From an uncultured Clostridia bacterium (GTDB taxonomy: Bacteria; Bacillota; Clostridia; Oscillospirales; Ruminococcaceae), in the NCBI GenBank assembly GCA_947177695.1, contig CAMWVO010000132.1, forward strand, positions 1 through 6,066: DNA of 6,066 nucleotides. Direction: 5' to 3'. Below are positions 1-5,669 of the stretch, one piece after another; position 1 is the first letter of the stretch; the number at the start of each line of letters is the position of its first letter. The notes below the pieces were generated by a model that did not search any database, had not been told where the DNA came from, and saw only the letters and a list, made by a program, of their open reading frames with translations. The position numbers and the translations under genes are program-made.

Positions 1-2
1 CC

Positions 3-32
3 TTTGAAAAGGCGGGCGAAACTTTTCCATAG
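3..32 (+). CDS. possible 3' tail of an upstream gene (9 codons)
   Basis: Reading from base 3 gives F-E-K-A-G-E-T-F-P and then a TAG at 30-32, which would fit the C-terminus of a gene entering from the left. It is far too short to identify. A second frame is also open through this stretch, so this is only a possibility. The stop overlaps the start of a GC-rich hairpin, as often seen at gene ends. Confidence 0.25.
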   Translation, partial: FEKAGETFP

Positions 33-47
33 GCGGCTTCGCCGCCT
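31..47. repeat. perfect 7-bp GC-rich hairpin
   Basis: AGGCGGC (31-37) and GCCGCCT (41-47) pair perfectly around a TTC loop. No T-run follows on either strand, so it is not a standard intrinsic terminator. It could stabilise the 3' end of an upstream transcript or slow polymerase ahead of the prmC promoter. Confidence 0.5.
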
Positions 48-88
48 GAGCGTTCCAACAGTTAGTCGCGTAAATCAAAATTTACATA

Positions 89-117
89 TGGACTTTCAAC
101 AAAAGCTATGTTATAAT
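89..117 (+). promoter_or_regulatory. SigA-type extended -10 promoter of prmC
   Basis: A perfect -10, TATAAT (112-117), is preceded by an extended -10 TG at 109-110. Exactly 17 bp upstream is a weak -35, TGGACT (89-94), which matches TTGACA at four of six positions. Transcription should begin near 124, giving a 5' UTR of only about 19 nt. The extended -10 compensates for the poor -35. This would make prmC an independent unit. Confidence 0.75.
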
Positions 118-139
118 ATCCTTATTAAGAAAGGATATT
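115..139. repeat. 9-bp inverted repeat spanning the prmC start site and SD
   Basis: AATATCCTT (115-123) and AAGGATATT (131-139) are perfect inverted complements around a 7-nt spacer. The right arm contains the prmC Shine-Dalgarno sequence, and the left arm overlaps the -10 box and the predicted transcription start. An RNA starting near 124 would lack the left arm, leaving the SD free. A read-through RNA from upstream would contain both arms and could hide the SD. A DNA operator is the alternative. Confidence 0.6.
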
Positions 140-142
140 GCT

Positions 143-1027
143 ATGACTTTAAACGAACTGTACGATCTGACAGTAAATATGCTCTCCGCCGCAGGAGTTG
201 AGGACAGCCGCTTCGACACCGACTGTCTTTTCGAGGACATTTTAAATGCGGACAAAGCCGCTCTTGTCCTGCGCGGAGAAACCGACGTCCCCGAACCAGA
301 CGCGGACAGACTGATGCTTGCCGCTGAAAAACGGTGCGGCGGCACTCCTCTGCAATACATTCTCGGCAAATGGGAATTTTTCGGCAGACCCTTTTATGTG
401 GGCGAGGGAGTTTTAATTCCCCGTCCCGACACCGAAGTTCTCGTCGAAAAGGTACTGGAGCATTTCTCCGCGGAGGGAAACGCTTCTCCCGAAATATGCG
501 ACCTTTGCAGCGGCAGCGGGTGCATTGCCGTTACTCTTAAAAAAGAACTGCCCAAATCTACGGTACACGCTGTTGAACTGTCCTCGGAGGCAATGCCCTA
601 CCTGATAAAAAATATTGCTCTGAACAAAGCAGACGTTAAAATAATCAAGGGCGACGTTACCGACGGAAAACTGCTTGAAAACTTTTCCGACCCCGACGAT
701 GTGGGCGAATTTCGCAGGATAGACTGCATAGTCTCAAACCCGCCCTATATTACCGATAAGGAGATGACCGAGCTTTCCCGCGAGGTGCGGCGCGAGCCCG
801 AAATGGCTCTCCGCGGCGGTGCGGACGGGCTGAAATTCTATCGGGTGATAGCCTGTCTCTGGCGTGAAATTTTAAAGGACGGCGGTCTTATCGCATTTGA
901 GATAGGATTTGAGCAGGGCGCGGCTGTTAAGGATATTCTTGAAAAAAGCGGCTACGAAAACGTCTCTGTTTACCGGGATTACGCAGGCAGGGACAGGGTC
1001 GTTACAGGCATAAAAAAGGACGGTTAA
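143..1027 (+). CDS. prmC: peptide chain release factor N5-glutamine methyltransferase
   Basis: This cytoplasmic enzyme transfers a methyl group from S-adenosylmethionine to the glutamine of the GGQ motif in release factors RF1 and RF2, which improves translation termination. The 294-residue product has the usual family length. An N-terminal helical domain ends in GGTPLQYILG (66-75), followed by LIPRPDTE (91-98). The SAM-binding motif I is DLCSGSGCIA (120-129), with Cys-Ser where Gly-Thr is common. The catalytic NPPY is at 199-202, followed by the EPEMALRGGADGL region (218-230). The start is supported by AAAGGA at 130-135, 7 nt upstream, and by the promoter just before it. prmC often follows prfA in Firmicutes; prfA is not next to it on this side. 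The stop codon lies in the loop of the terminator shared with hflX. Confidence 0.96.
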   Translation: MTLNELYDLTVNMLSAAGVEDSRFDTDCLFEDILNADKAALVLRGETDVPEPDADRLMLAAEKRCGGTPLQYILGKWEFFGRPFYVGEGVLIPRPDTEVLVEKVLEHFSAEGNASPEICDLCSGSGCIAVTLKKELPKSTVHAVELSSEAMPYLIKNIALNKADVKIIKGDVTDGKLLENFSDPDDVGEFRRIDCIVSNPPYITDKEMTELSREVRREPEMALRGGADGLKFYRVIACLWREILKDGGLIAFEIGFEQGAAVKDILEKSGYENVSVYRDYAGRDRVVTGIKKDG

Positions 1028-1039
1028 ACCGTCCTTTTT
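1012..1039. terminator. bidirectional intrinsic terminator between prmC and hflX
   Basis: A 12-bp perfect stem (1013-1024 with 1028-1039) has a GGACGGT/ACCGTCC core flanked by A and T runs. It closes on a 3-nt loop that is exactly the prmC stop codon TAA (1025-1027). Reading right, T5 then GTTTT follows the core. Reading left, six T follow (1017-1012). It therefore suits both convergent genes: prmC ends inside it, and the hflX stop is 12 nt before it. Confidence 0.92.
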
Positions 1040-1050
1040 GTTTTGTCTGT

Positions 1051-2298
1051 TTAGTTTGTCCGATAACTCTCAGCCACATGAAGCACTTTTTTGTCAACGA
1101 TAGCGTCAATAAGCGTACCCTCGGGAAGATACTCCTCGGAGAGAATTTTTCCGTCTATGCGGATAGTGTTCAGTATGCCCGTCTTGTCGTAGGGGATAAC
1201 GAATTTTCCACGCACCGAGGTTTCGGGAAGATTTCTTGCAATGCACTCTAAAAGCTCGTCAAAGCCCTTTTTCTGCTTTGCGGAAATTTTCACCGTCCGT
1301 TCGTCGCACTTGATATTTTCCGCTTCGGGAAGCAGGTCGCACTTGTTCAGCACGTCTATTCGGGGGATAGCTCCGCATCCCAGCTCCTCCAGAAGCTCAG
1401 CAGTGACCTGCGCCTGTTCGTAGCCGTCCTCCGCGCTGATGTCAATAAGATTGATTATGATGTCCGCGGCGGCGGCTTCCTCAAGGGTACTCTTGAAAGC
1501 CTCAACTAAGTTATGGGGCAGACGGCGGATAAGTCCTACGGTGTCGATAAGCAGCACGCTTCTGCCGTCGGGAAGCTCTATCGCACGCGAAGTAATGTCC
1601 AGCGTTGCGAAAAGCTTGTTTTCCGCAAGCACACCCGCGTCGGTGAGAGCGTTCAGCAGGGTGGATTTTCCCACGTTGGTGTAGCCCACTATCGCCGCGG
1701 ACAGAACGTTGTCCTTTTTGCGGCGGGCACGGTGAAGCTCACGGCGGCGTTCAAGCTCTTTAAGCTCCGCCTCGAGAGCCTCGATACGGCGGCGGATATG
1801 CCGCTTGTCGGTCTCCAGCTTGGATTCGCCCGGACCTCTTGTACCTATTCCGCCTCCCAGACGGGACAGCTCTACGCCCTTTCCCGCAAGTCTGGGCAGA
1901 CGGTATTTTTGCTGTGCAAGCTCAACTTGAAGCCGTCCCTCCTTGGTAACGGCTCGTCCCGCGAAGATGTCCAAAATAAGCGTGGTGCGGTCGATAACTC
2001 GGATATCGATAATTTTTTCAATGTTTCGGGTCTGGTTTGCGGTAAGCTCGCAGTCGAAGATTATCAGGTTCACGTCCAGAGCGTTTGCTTCCTCGGCAAG
2101 CTGTTCAAGCCGTCCCGAGCCGATGACGGTGGCGCTGTCCTGTGCGGGATGCTTCTGGGTCACTCTCGCCGCGACTTCAACGCCCGCAGTATCGGCAAGC
2201 TCTTCAAGCTCGTCAAGGGAACGCTCCGCGTCGAACTCCCCCGTGTCGGCGGATACCAGAACCGCTCTTGTGATTTCTTTAACAGTATTGTCAGTCAT
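1051..2298 (-). CDS. hflX: ribosome-associated GTPase HflX
   Basis: HflX binds the 50S subunit and, with GTP, splits stalled or hibernating ribosomes; some Firmicute homologues give macrolide and lincosamide resistance. The 415-residue product has the full family layout. An N-terminal HflX domain (about 10-140) leads to the glycine-rich signature GGGIGTRGPGESKLETD (148-164). A charged helical linker (167-196) looks like a coiled coil. The G domain has G1 GYTNVGKS (205-212), the G2 region LFATLD (229-234), G3 DTVG (252-255), G4 NKCD (318-321) and G5 SAK (339-341). DTVG is followed by L-I-R-R-L-P, where many homologues have F-I. The start is fixed by AAGGAGG (2312-2306), 7 nt upstream of ATG, one of the strongest SDs in the window. 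It is expressed from its own promoter through a long leader with a terminator before the gene, suggesting conditional expression. Whether it confers resistance cannot be read from the sequence. Confidence 0.96.
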   Translation of the reverse strand: MTDNTVKEITRAVLVSADTGEFDAERSLDELEELADTAGVEVAARVTQKHPAQDSATVIGSGRLEQLAEEANALDVNLIIFDCELTANQTRNIEKIIDIRVIDRTTLILDIFAGRAVTKEGRLQVELAQQKYRLPRLAGKGVELSRLGGGIGTRGPGESKLETDKRHIRRRIEALEAELKELERRRELHRARRKKDNVLSAAIVGYTNVGKSTLLNALTDAGVLAENKLFATLDITSRAIELPDGRSVLLIDTVGLIRRLPHNLVEAFKSTLEEAAAADIIINLIDISAEDGYEQAQVTAELLEELGCGAIPRIDVLNKCDLLPEAENIKCDERTVKISAKQKKGFDELLECIARNLPETSVRGKFVIPYDKTGILNTIRIDGKILSEEYLPEGTLIDAIVDKKVLHVAESYRTN

Positions 2299-2322
2299 AG
2301 TTATACCTCCTTATTGTCGGTG

Positions 2323-2450
2323 GTCTGCAAAAGGTCTGCGGTCAATAAACAAAAAGTCTCCGTTTGGGGCACAGCCCTTTTACGGAGACTTTGATCGCAT
2401 ATAAATTGCCGCGCGTTTCGGTTATGCGCGCCTTAACCTATTTTGCAGAC
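2323..2450 (-). repeat. 10-bp inverted repeat enclosing the hflX leader terminator
   Basis: On the plus strand GTCTGCAAAA (2323-2332) and TTTTGCAGAC (2441-2450) are perfect complements about 110 bp apart, enclosing both the GC hairpin and the terminator. A further three pairs (GGT/ACC) can form after a two-base bulge. GGTCTGC is also directly repeated at 2322-2328 and 2333-2339. In the minus-strand RNA this helix can form only after the terminator has been read through, so it may mark or stabilise full-length hflX messenger. Confidence 0.6.
2351..2392 (-). terminator. intrinsic terminator inside the hflX leader
   Basis: An 11-bp perfect stem, AAAGTCTCCGT with ACGGAGACTTT (2353-2363 and 2382-2392), carries a smaller GGGC/GCCC hairpin at its tip. 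On the minus strand it runs into TTTTTGTTTA, as in a functional intrinsic terminator. The plus strand has no T-tract after the stem, so it acts only toward hflX. It lies about 40 nt before the hflX SD and 52 nt before its start, so RNA ending here would be a short leader RNA without hflX. Confidence 0.85.
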
Positions 2451-2496
2451 AGACTCCATAGTACATATGTGGGAAGAAAGATACAGAAATATACAC
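2422..2496 (-). CDS. candidate 24-residue leader peptide upstream of hflX
   Basis: A GTG-started ORF of 24 codons and TAA lies wholly in the hflX leader. GAGG (2508-2505) stands 8 nt before the GTG. An in-frame ATG at 2466 would give a 14-residue version but lacks an SD. The N-terminal part is hydrophobic and aromatic (Y-I-S-V-S-F-F-P-H-M-Y-Y), and the C-terminus is N-R-L-R-R-A. R-L-R matches the Arg/Lys-X-Arg/Lys motif known to arrest macrolide-bound ribosomes in resistance leader peptides. The ORF end overlaps a GC hairpin and the segment with alternative pairing partners. Another ORF, M-E-S-V-C-K-I-G (2459-2433), overlaps in a different frame without a clear SD. No homology is claimed, and chance cannot be excluded at this length. 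Confidence 0.45.
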   Translation of the reverse strand: MYISVSFFPHMYYGVCLQNRLRRA

Positions 2497-2550
2497 TTTG
2501 TCCGCCTCGCTTTCGGTAAATTTTGTGCCCTGCAAAAAGAACACAAGCTA

Positions 2551-2579
2551 ATGATAATACAAAAAAACGGTTTTGTCAA
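2551..2579 (-). promoter_or_regulatory. SigA-type promoter of hflX
   Basis: On the minus strand a perfect TTGACA (2579-2574) and TATCAT (2556-2551, five of six) are separated by exactly 17 bp, with an AT-rich block upstream. The start should fall near 2544, which defines the long hflX leader. It is the best-matching -35 and -10 pair in the window, so low hflX expression would have to come from attenuation rather than weak initiation. Confidence 0.82.
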
Positions 2580-2687
2580 GGGATTTTTTAAAAAAATTTT
2601 CTGATTTGACAATGTGCGCGAAATATACCGACCGCCTTAAAGCAAGTCCATATTAATGTTTATTTGGGAAAAATCTGCATAAAATAG
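2580..2687. other. AT-rich spacer between the divergent hflX and glgP promoters
   Basis: No gene was found here. A T6-A7-T4 block (about 2584-2600) lies behind the hflX promoter and could serve as an UP-like element. TTGTCAA (2573-2579) and TTGACAA (2606-2612) form a 7-bp inverted repeat centred on this block. The right copy resembles a -35 facing glgP but has no suitable -10 after it. No known operator was recognised. Confidence 0.4.
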
Positions 2688-2716
2688 TTGCAAGATAGTC
2701 AAAAATATGGTACAAT
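2688..2716 (+). promoter_or_regulatory. SigA-type extended -10 promoter of glgP
   Basis: TTGCAA (2688-2693) and TACAAT (2711-2716) are spaced by exactly 17 bp, with an extended -10 TG at 2708-2709. The start should be near 2723, leaving about 32 nt of 5' UTR. The promoter overlaps an in-frame upstream ATG at 2707, which therefore cannot be the glgP start. No catabolite-repression or other operator was recognised. Confidence 0.75.
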
Positions 2717-2754
2717 TAATCAAGATTATTTTTTCTGAAAGGACGGATACAATT

Positions 2755-5109
2755 ATGAACAAAGAACAGCTTCTGACAAAAATAAACGAAAATCTCCGCG
2801 TGGACGGCAGGACGGACATTTCCCACGCTTCCCCCAAGCAGCTCCACAGCGCGCTTTCGAGAGCGGTCATGGAGAGCATTATCCCCGTATGGGACAGGAC
2901 TGAGGAGCGTCACAACAGCAAGCGCCGCGCATATTATCTTTCCGCAGAGTTCCTTATGGGACGTGCCGTTTTCAACAACCTTTACTGCGCGGGACTTCTT
3001 GACGAGGCTAAGGAAATTTTAGCCGAGCAGGGCGTTGACATCGCCTGCCTTGAAGAGATAGAGGACGCCGCTTTGGGCAACGGCGGTCTGGGACGTCTTG
3101 CGGCTTGCTTCCTTGACTCGGCGGCGGCTCACGATATACCCCTCAACGGCTACGGAATAAGATACCGCTACGGACTTTTCAAGCAGTCCATCGGAAACGG
3201 CTTCCAGCAGGAGTCCGCGGACGCTTGGCTTGACTACGGCGACGCGTGGAGCGTTCGCGCGGAAAACGACGCGGTAAGAGTTGATTTTGCCGACCAGTCT
3301 GTTCTTGCAGTACCTTACGATATCCCCATTATCGGCTACGAAAAAAAGGCGGTAAACACCCTCCGTCTCTGGCAGAGTGAGCCTCTCCGCGGCTTTGACT
3401 TCGGCAAGTTTGACAATCAGGACTACATGGGCGCAAGCGAAAGCACCGTACTTGCAGAGGCTATTTCCAACGTTCTGTACCCCAACGACAACACCGAAAA
3501 GGGTCTGAGACTGAGACTGAAACAGCAGTATTTCTTTGTGTCCGCTTCCATACAGGATATAATCCGCCGCTACAAGAAAACCCACGGGGACGATTTCTCC
3601 AAGTTTGCGGAGTGCTACGCTGTACAGCTTAACGATACCCACCCCACAGTTGCAATTCCCGAGCTTATCCGTCTGTTTATGTTCAAGGAGGGTATGTCCT
3701 TTAAGGAAGCCTTTGACATCGCGCAGAAGACCTGCAGCTACACAAACCACACAGTTCTGGGCGAGGCTCTGGAAAAATGGGGCATCGACCTGTTCAAGAG
3801 CGTTCTGCCCACTATCTACGAGATAATCCTTATGGTGGACGCTCACCTTGAAAAGCACCTTAAATCTATCGGTCAGACCGAGGAGCAGATCGCCGAAAAG
3901 CGTATTGTGGACGGTGACCGTATTCACATGGCGAGAATGGCGATATTTGCTTCAAGCCACACAAACGGCGTTGCGCAGCTTCATACCGATATTCTCAAAA
4001 ACGACGTGCTCAAGGAATGGTACGAGATTTTCCCCGACCGCTTCCAGAACAAGACCAACGGCATTACTCCCCGCCGCTGGATAGGTCTGTGCAATCCCGA
4101 GCTGTCCGCCCTTATCACCGAGAAGATCGGCGACGGCTGGCAGACCGATCTTGACAGACTTGCCGAGCTGAAAAAATTTGTTGACGACGGAAACACTATC
4201 CGCCGCTTTATGGATATCAAGCGCGAGAAAAAAGTCCAGCTCTGTGACTATATCAAAAAGCACGAGGGCGTGGAGCTTAGTCCCGACTGGGCGTTCGACA
4301 TTCAGGTAAAGCGTCTGCACGAGTACAAGAGACAGCTTCTGAACGCGTTCTCAATAGTTGACCTGTACTTCCAGATTAAGGAGAACAGACTGCCCGATTT
4401 GCAGCCTACCTGCTTTATCTTCGGAGCGAAAGCAGCTCCCGCGTACCGCAGAGCAAAGGGCATCATCAAGTATATCAACGAGGTCGCAAAGCTTGTCAAC
4501 AACGATCCCCAGACCAAGGACAAGCTGAAAGTCCTGTTCGTTCAGAACTATAACGTTTCCTATGCCGAGAAGCTTATCCCCGCGGCTGACATCTCCGAGC
4601 AGATCTCCACGGCGGGACTTGAAGCAAGCGGCACAGGCAACATGAAATTCATGCTCAACGGCGCGGTAACTCTCGGCACATACGACGGCGCAAACGTGGA
4701 GATCGTTGAAGAAGCGGGCTGGGAGAACGAATATATCTTCGGCGCAAGAGTTGAGGAAATCGAAAAGATCAAGCCCAACTACAGACCCAAGGAGAAGATA
4801 TACTACACCAACGAGCGCGTAAAGAGAGTTATCAACACTCTTGTGGACGGCACATTCAACGACGGCGACACGGGAATGTTCGGCGAGCTTTTCAACTCCC
4901 TTATCAACGGTACAAGCTGGCACAAGCCCGACAACTACTTCCTGCTTGCGGATCTGGAGGGCTATGTTGATACCAAGCTGAAAGCCCTGTACGACTACAA
5001 GAACCGCGAGATGTTCTCCAAGAAATGCTGGATGAACGTTGCGTGCAGCGGAAAGTTCAGCTCCGACAGAACTGTTAAGCAGTACGCAGAGGAGCTTTGG
5101 AAGCTGTAA
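2755..5109 (+). CDS. glgP: glycogen/starch/alpha-glucan phosphorylase (GT35)
   Basis: This pyridoxal-phosphate enzyme removes glucose units from the ends of alpha-1,4-glucans with phosphate, releasing glucose 1-phosphate in the cytoplasm. The 784-residue product is in the usual range for the family. Visible family blocks are LSAEFLMGR (62-70), NDTHP (293-297), TNHT, NGITPRRW, and the cofactor-binding block EASGTGNMKF (623-632), whose Lys631 should form the Schiff base. The series ends normally at TAA. An ATG at 2707 would add 16 residues but sits in the promoter; the ATG at 2755 has AAAGGA (2738-2743) upstream, at a rather long spacing of 11 nt. No glgA, glgB, glgC or malQ lies beside it, so it appears monocistronic, between its own promoter and a strong terminator. 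Substrate preference (glycogen or maltodextrin) cannot be decided from sequence. Confidence 0.96.
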   Translation: MNKEQLLTKINENLRVDGRTDISHASPKQLHSALSRAVMESIIPVWDRTEERHNSKRRAYYLSAEFLMGRAVFNNLYCAGLLDEAKEILAEQGVDIACLEEIEDAALGNGGLGRLAACFLDSAAAHDIPLNGYGIRYRYGLFKQSIGNGFQQESADAWLDYGDAWSVRAENDAVRVDFADQSVLAVPYDIPIIGYEKKAVNTLRLWQSEPLRGFDFGKFDNQDYMGASESTVLAEAISNVLYPNDNTEKGLRLRLKQQYFFVSASIQDIIRRYKKTHGDDFSKFAECYAVQLNDTHPTVAIPELIRLFMFKEGMSFKEAFDIAQKTCSYTNHTVLGEALEKWGIDLFKSVLPTIYEIILMVDAHLEKHLKSIGQTEEQIAEKRIVDGDRIHMARMAIFASSHTNGVAQLHTDILKNDVLKEWYEIFPDRFQNKTNGITPRRWIGLCNPELSALITEKIGDGWQTDLDRLAELKKFVDDGNTIRRFMDIKREKKVQLCDYIKKHEGVELSPDWAFDIQVKRLHEYKRQLLNAFSIVDLYFQIKENRLPDLQPTCFIFGAKAAPAYRRAKGIIKYINEVAKLVNNDPQTKDKLKVLFVQNYNVSYAEKLIPAADISEQISTAGLEASGTGNMKFMLNGAVTLGTYDGANVEIVEEAGWENEYIFGARVEEIEKIKPNYRPKEKIYYTNERVKRVINTLVDGTFNDGDTGMFGELFNSLINGTSWHKPDNYFLLADLEGYVDTKLKALYDYKNREMFSKKCWMNVACSGKFSSDRTVKQYAEELWKL

Positions 5110-5118
5110 ACCAACCTA

Positions 5119-5155
5119 TAATTGCAATTTGCATAATTGCAATTTGCAATTTGCA
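5119..5155. repeat. tandem 15-bp AT-rich repeat after glgP
   Basis: TAATTGCAATTTGCA occurs twice, head to tail and without mismatch (5119-5133 and 5134-5148), followed by a partial third unit ATTTGCA (5149-5155). Each unit includes the self-complementary ATTGCAAT, so the array can fold on itself. It lies between the glgP stop and its terminator, and its last unit touches the terminator stem. Confidence 0.85.
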
Positions 5156-5192
5156 GCCGGTCAGGTTCAGAGACTGACCGGCTGTACTTTTT
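5152..5192 (+). terminator. intrinsic terminator of glgP
   Basis: An 11-bp perfect stem, CAGCCGGTCAG (5154-5164) with CTGACCGGCTG (5174-5184), has a 9-nt loop and is followed by TAC and T5 (5188-5192). A G-T wobble and a T-A pair extend the base of the stem. It starts about 43 nt after the glgP stop. Confidence 0.9.
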
Positions 5193-5204
5193 ATACGCAA
5201 ATAT

Positions 5205-5259
5205 GCAAAGAGAGCCTTTTCCCCGCCGCACATGACGGCAAGGGTAAAGGCTCTTTTGC
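5205..5259 (-). terminator. branched hairpin, probable end of the spoVA operon
   Basis: GCAAA-g-AGAGCCTTT (5205-5219) pairs over 14 bp, with one bulged G, with AAAGGCTCTTTTGC (5246-5259). Inside, CCC/GGG and GCCG/CGGC form an upper stem with a 7-nt loop (5229-5235). It lies 27 bp beyond the spoVAE stop. The T-tract is short on both strands (TCTCTTT on minus, TTTT on plus), so it may be a weak or bidirectional terminator serving mainly the minus-strand operon. Confidence 0.6.
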
Positions 5260-5286
5260 GTTAAGAGATATTTTAAGAGTAACGGT

Positions 5287-5646
5287 TTATTTTTCTTTTG
5301 GCTTGAAGATAAGGGACGCAAGAAGTCCGAACAATATCGCCGCAGTAATTCCTCCCGCCGCGCCCGTGAGACCTCCCGTAAGCACGCCTATAAAACCGCG
5401 CTCGTCCACCGCCTGCTTTACGCCCTCAACAAGAATATTTCCGAAGCCCGTAAGCGGCACGGAAGCTCCCGCTCCCGCAAAGTCCACGATAGGCTTGTAC
5501 CAGCCCAGCGCGCCGAGCACAACTCCCGCAACCACATAGGACACAAGTATCCTTGCGGGGGTAAGCTTTGTGTAGTCGATAAGGGTCTGTCCTATGGCGC
5601 ACAGAAGTCCGCCGATAAGAAATGCCCAAAGATAATCTATAAACAT
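5287..5646 (-). CDS. spoVAE: stage V sporulation protein AE (SpoVAE/SpoVAEb)
   Basis: A small integral membrane protein of the SpoVA complex, which in endospore formers moves calcium-dipicolinate across the inner spore membrane during sporulation and germination. The 119-residue product matches the family's size. Hydrophobic segments are visible at about 4-21, 32-49 and 84-114, with further non-polar residues at 52-72. The conserved blocks TKLTPARILV (26-35) and FAGAGASVPLTGFGN (56-70) are diagnostic, and the C-terminus is the typical short basic tail F-K-P-K-E-K. AAAGGAG stands 8 nt before the ATG. Upstream on the same strand is spoVAD, as in the usual spoVAC-spoVAD-spoVAE order, but the gap of 123 bp is unusually large and filled by a palindrome. 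No SigG-type promoter was recognised in the gap. Confidence 0.95.
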   Translation of the reverse strand: MFIDYLWAFLIGGLLCAIGQTLIDYTKLTPARILVSYVVAGVVLGALGWYKPIVDFAGAGASVPLTGFGNILVEGVKQAVDERGFIGVLTGGLTGAAGGITAAILFGLLASLIFKPKEK

Positions 5647-5669
5647 CTATCATTCTCCTTTGTATTATA

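Larger units (their letters stand above)
2299..2544 (-). promoter_or_regulatory. long hflX leader, candidate transcription attenuator
   Basis: From the predicted start near 2544 to the hflX ATG there are about 245 nt of untranslated leader. In order it holds a candidate leader ORF (2496-2422), a GCGCG/CGCGC hairpin overlapping the ORF's end (about 2429-2411), an intrinsic terminator (2392-2351), a duplicated GCAGACC motif (2340-2322), and the strong SD (2312-2306). The segment GTCTGCAAAA inside the leader ORF (2450-2441) has two possible partners: TTTTGCAG upstream (2537-2530, 8 bp) and TTTTGCAGAC downstream (2332-2323, 10 bp). Alternative pairing plus a terminator before the SD is what attenuation requires. 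The exact switch is inference: the only antiterminator found is a 7-bp pairing (2460-2454 with 2387-2381, one G-U). Confidence 0.7.

Noticed and set aside
1513..2394. 293-codon plus-strand open frame opposite hflX
   Set aside because: It is antisense to a gene with complete HflX motifs, shows no recognisable domain, and runs through the hflX leader terminator. It is a by-product of GC-rich codon use.
2299..2544. A known riboswitch or T-box in the hflX leader
   Set aside because: No T-box consensus or riboswitch core was recognised. The arrangement fits peptide- or ribosome-mediated attenuation better, though a metabolite aptamer cannot be excluded by eye.
2707..2754. Upstream in-frame ATG giving a longer GlgP
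   Set aside because: The ATG at 2707 lies between the -35 and -10 boxes of the glgP promoter, and the predicted transcript starts after it. The ATG at 2755 has an SD.
3019..3927. 302-codon minus-strand open frame opposite glgP
   Set aside because: It lies wholly within glgP, has no promoter or SD of note, and shows no recognisable domain. The other antisense frames in glgP are rejected likewise.
5426..5653. Alternative minus-strand frame starting at an ATG just before spoVAE
   Set aside because: Its start shares the same SD region but its product has no family resemblance, while the frame from 5646 is clearly SpoVAE.
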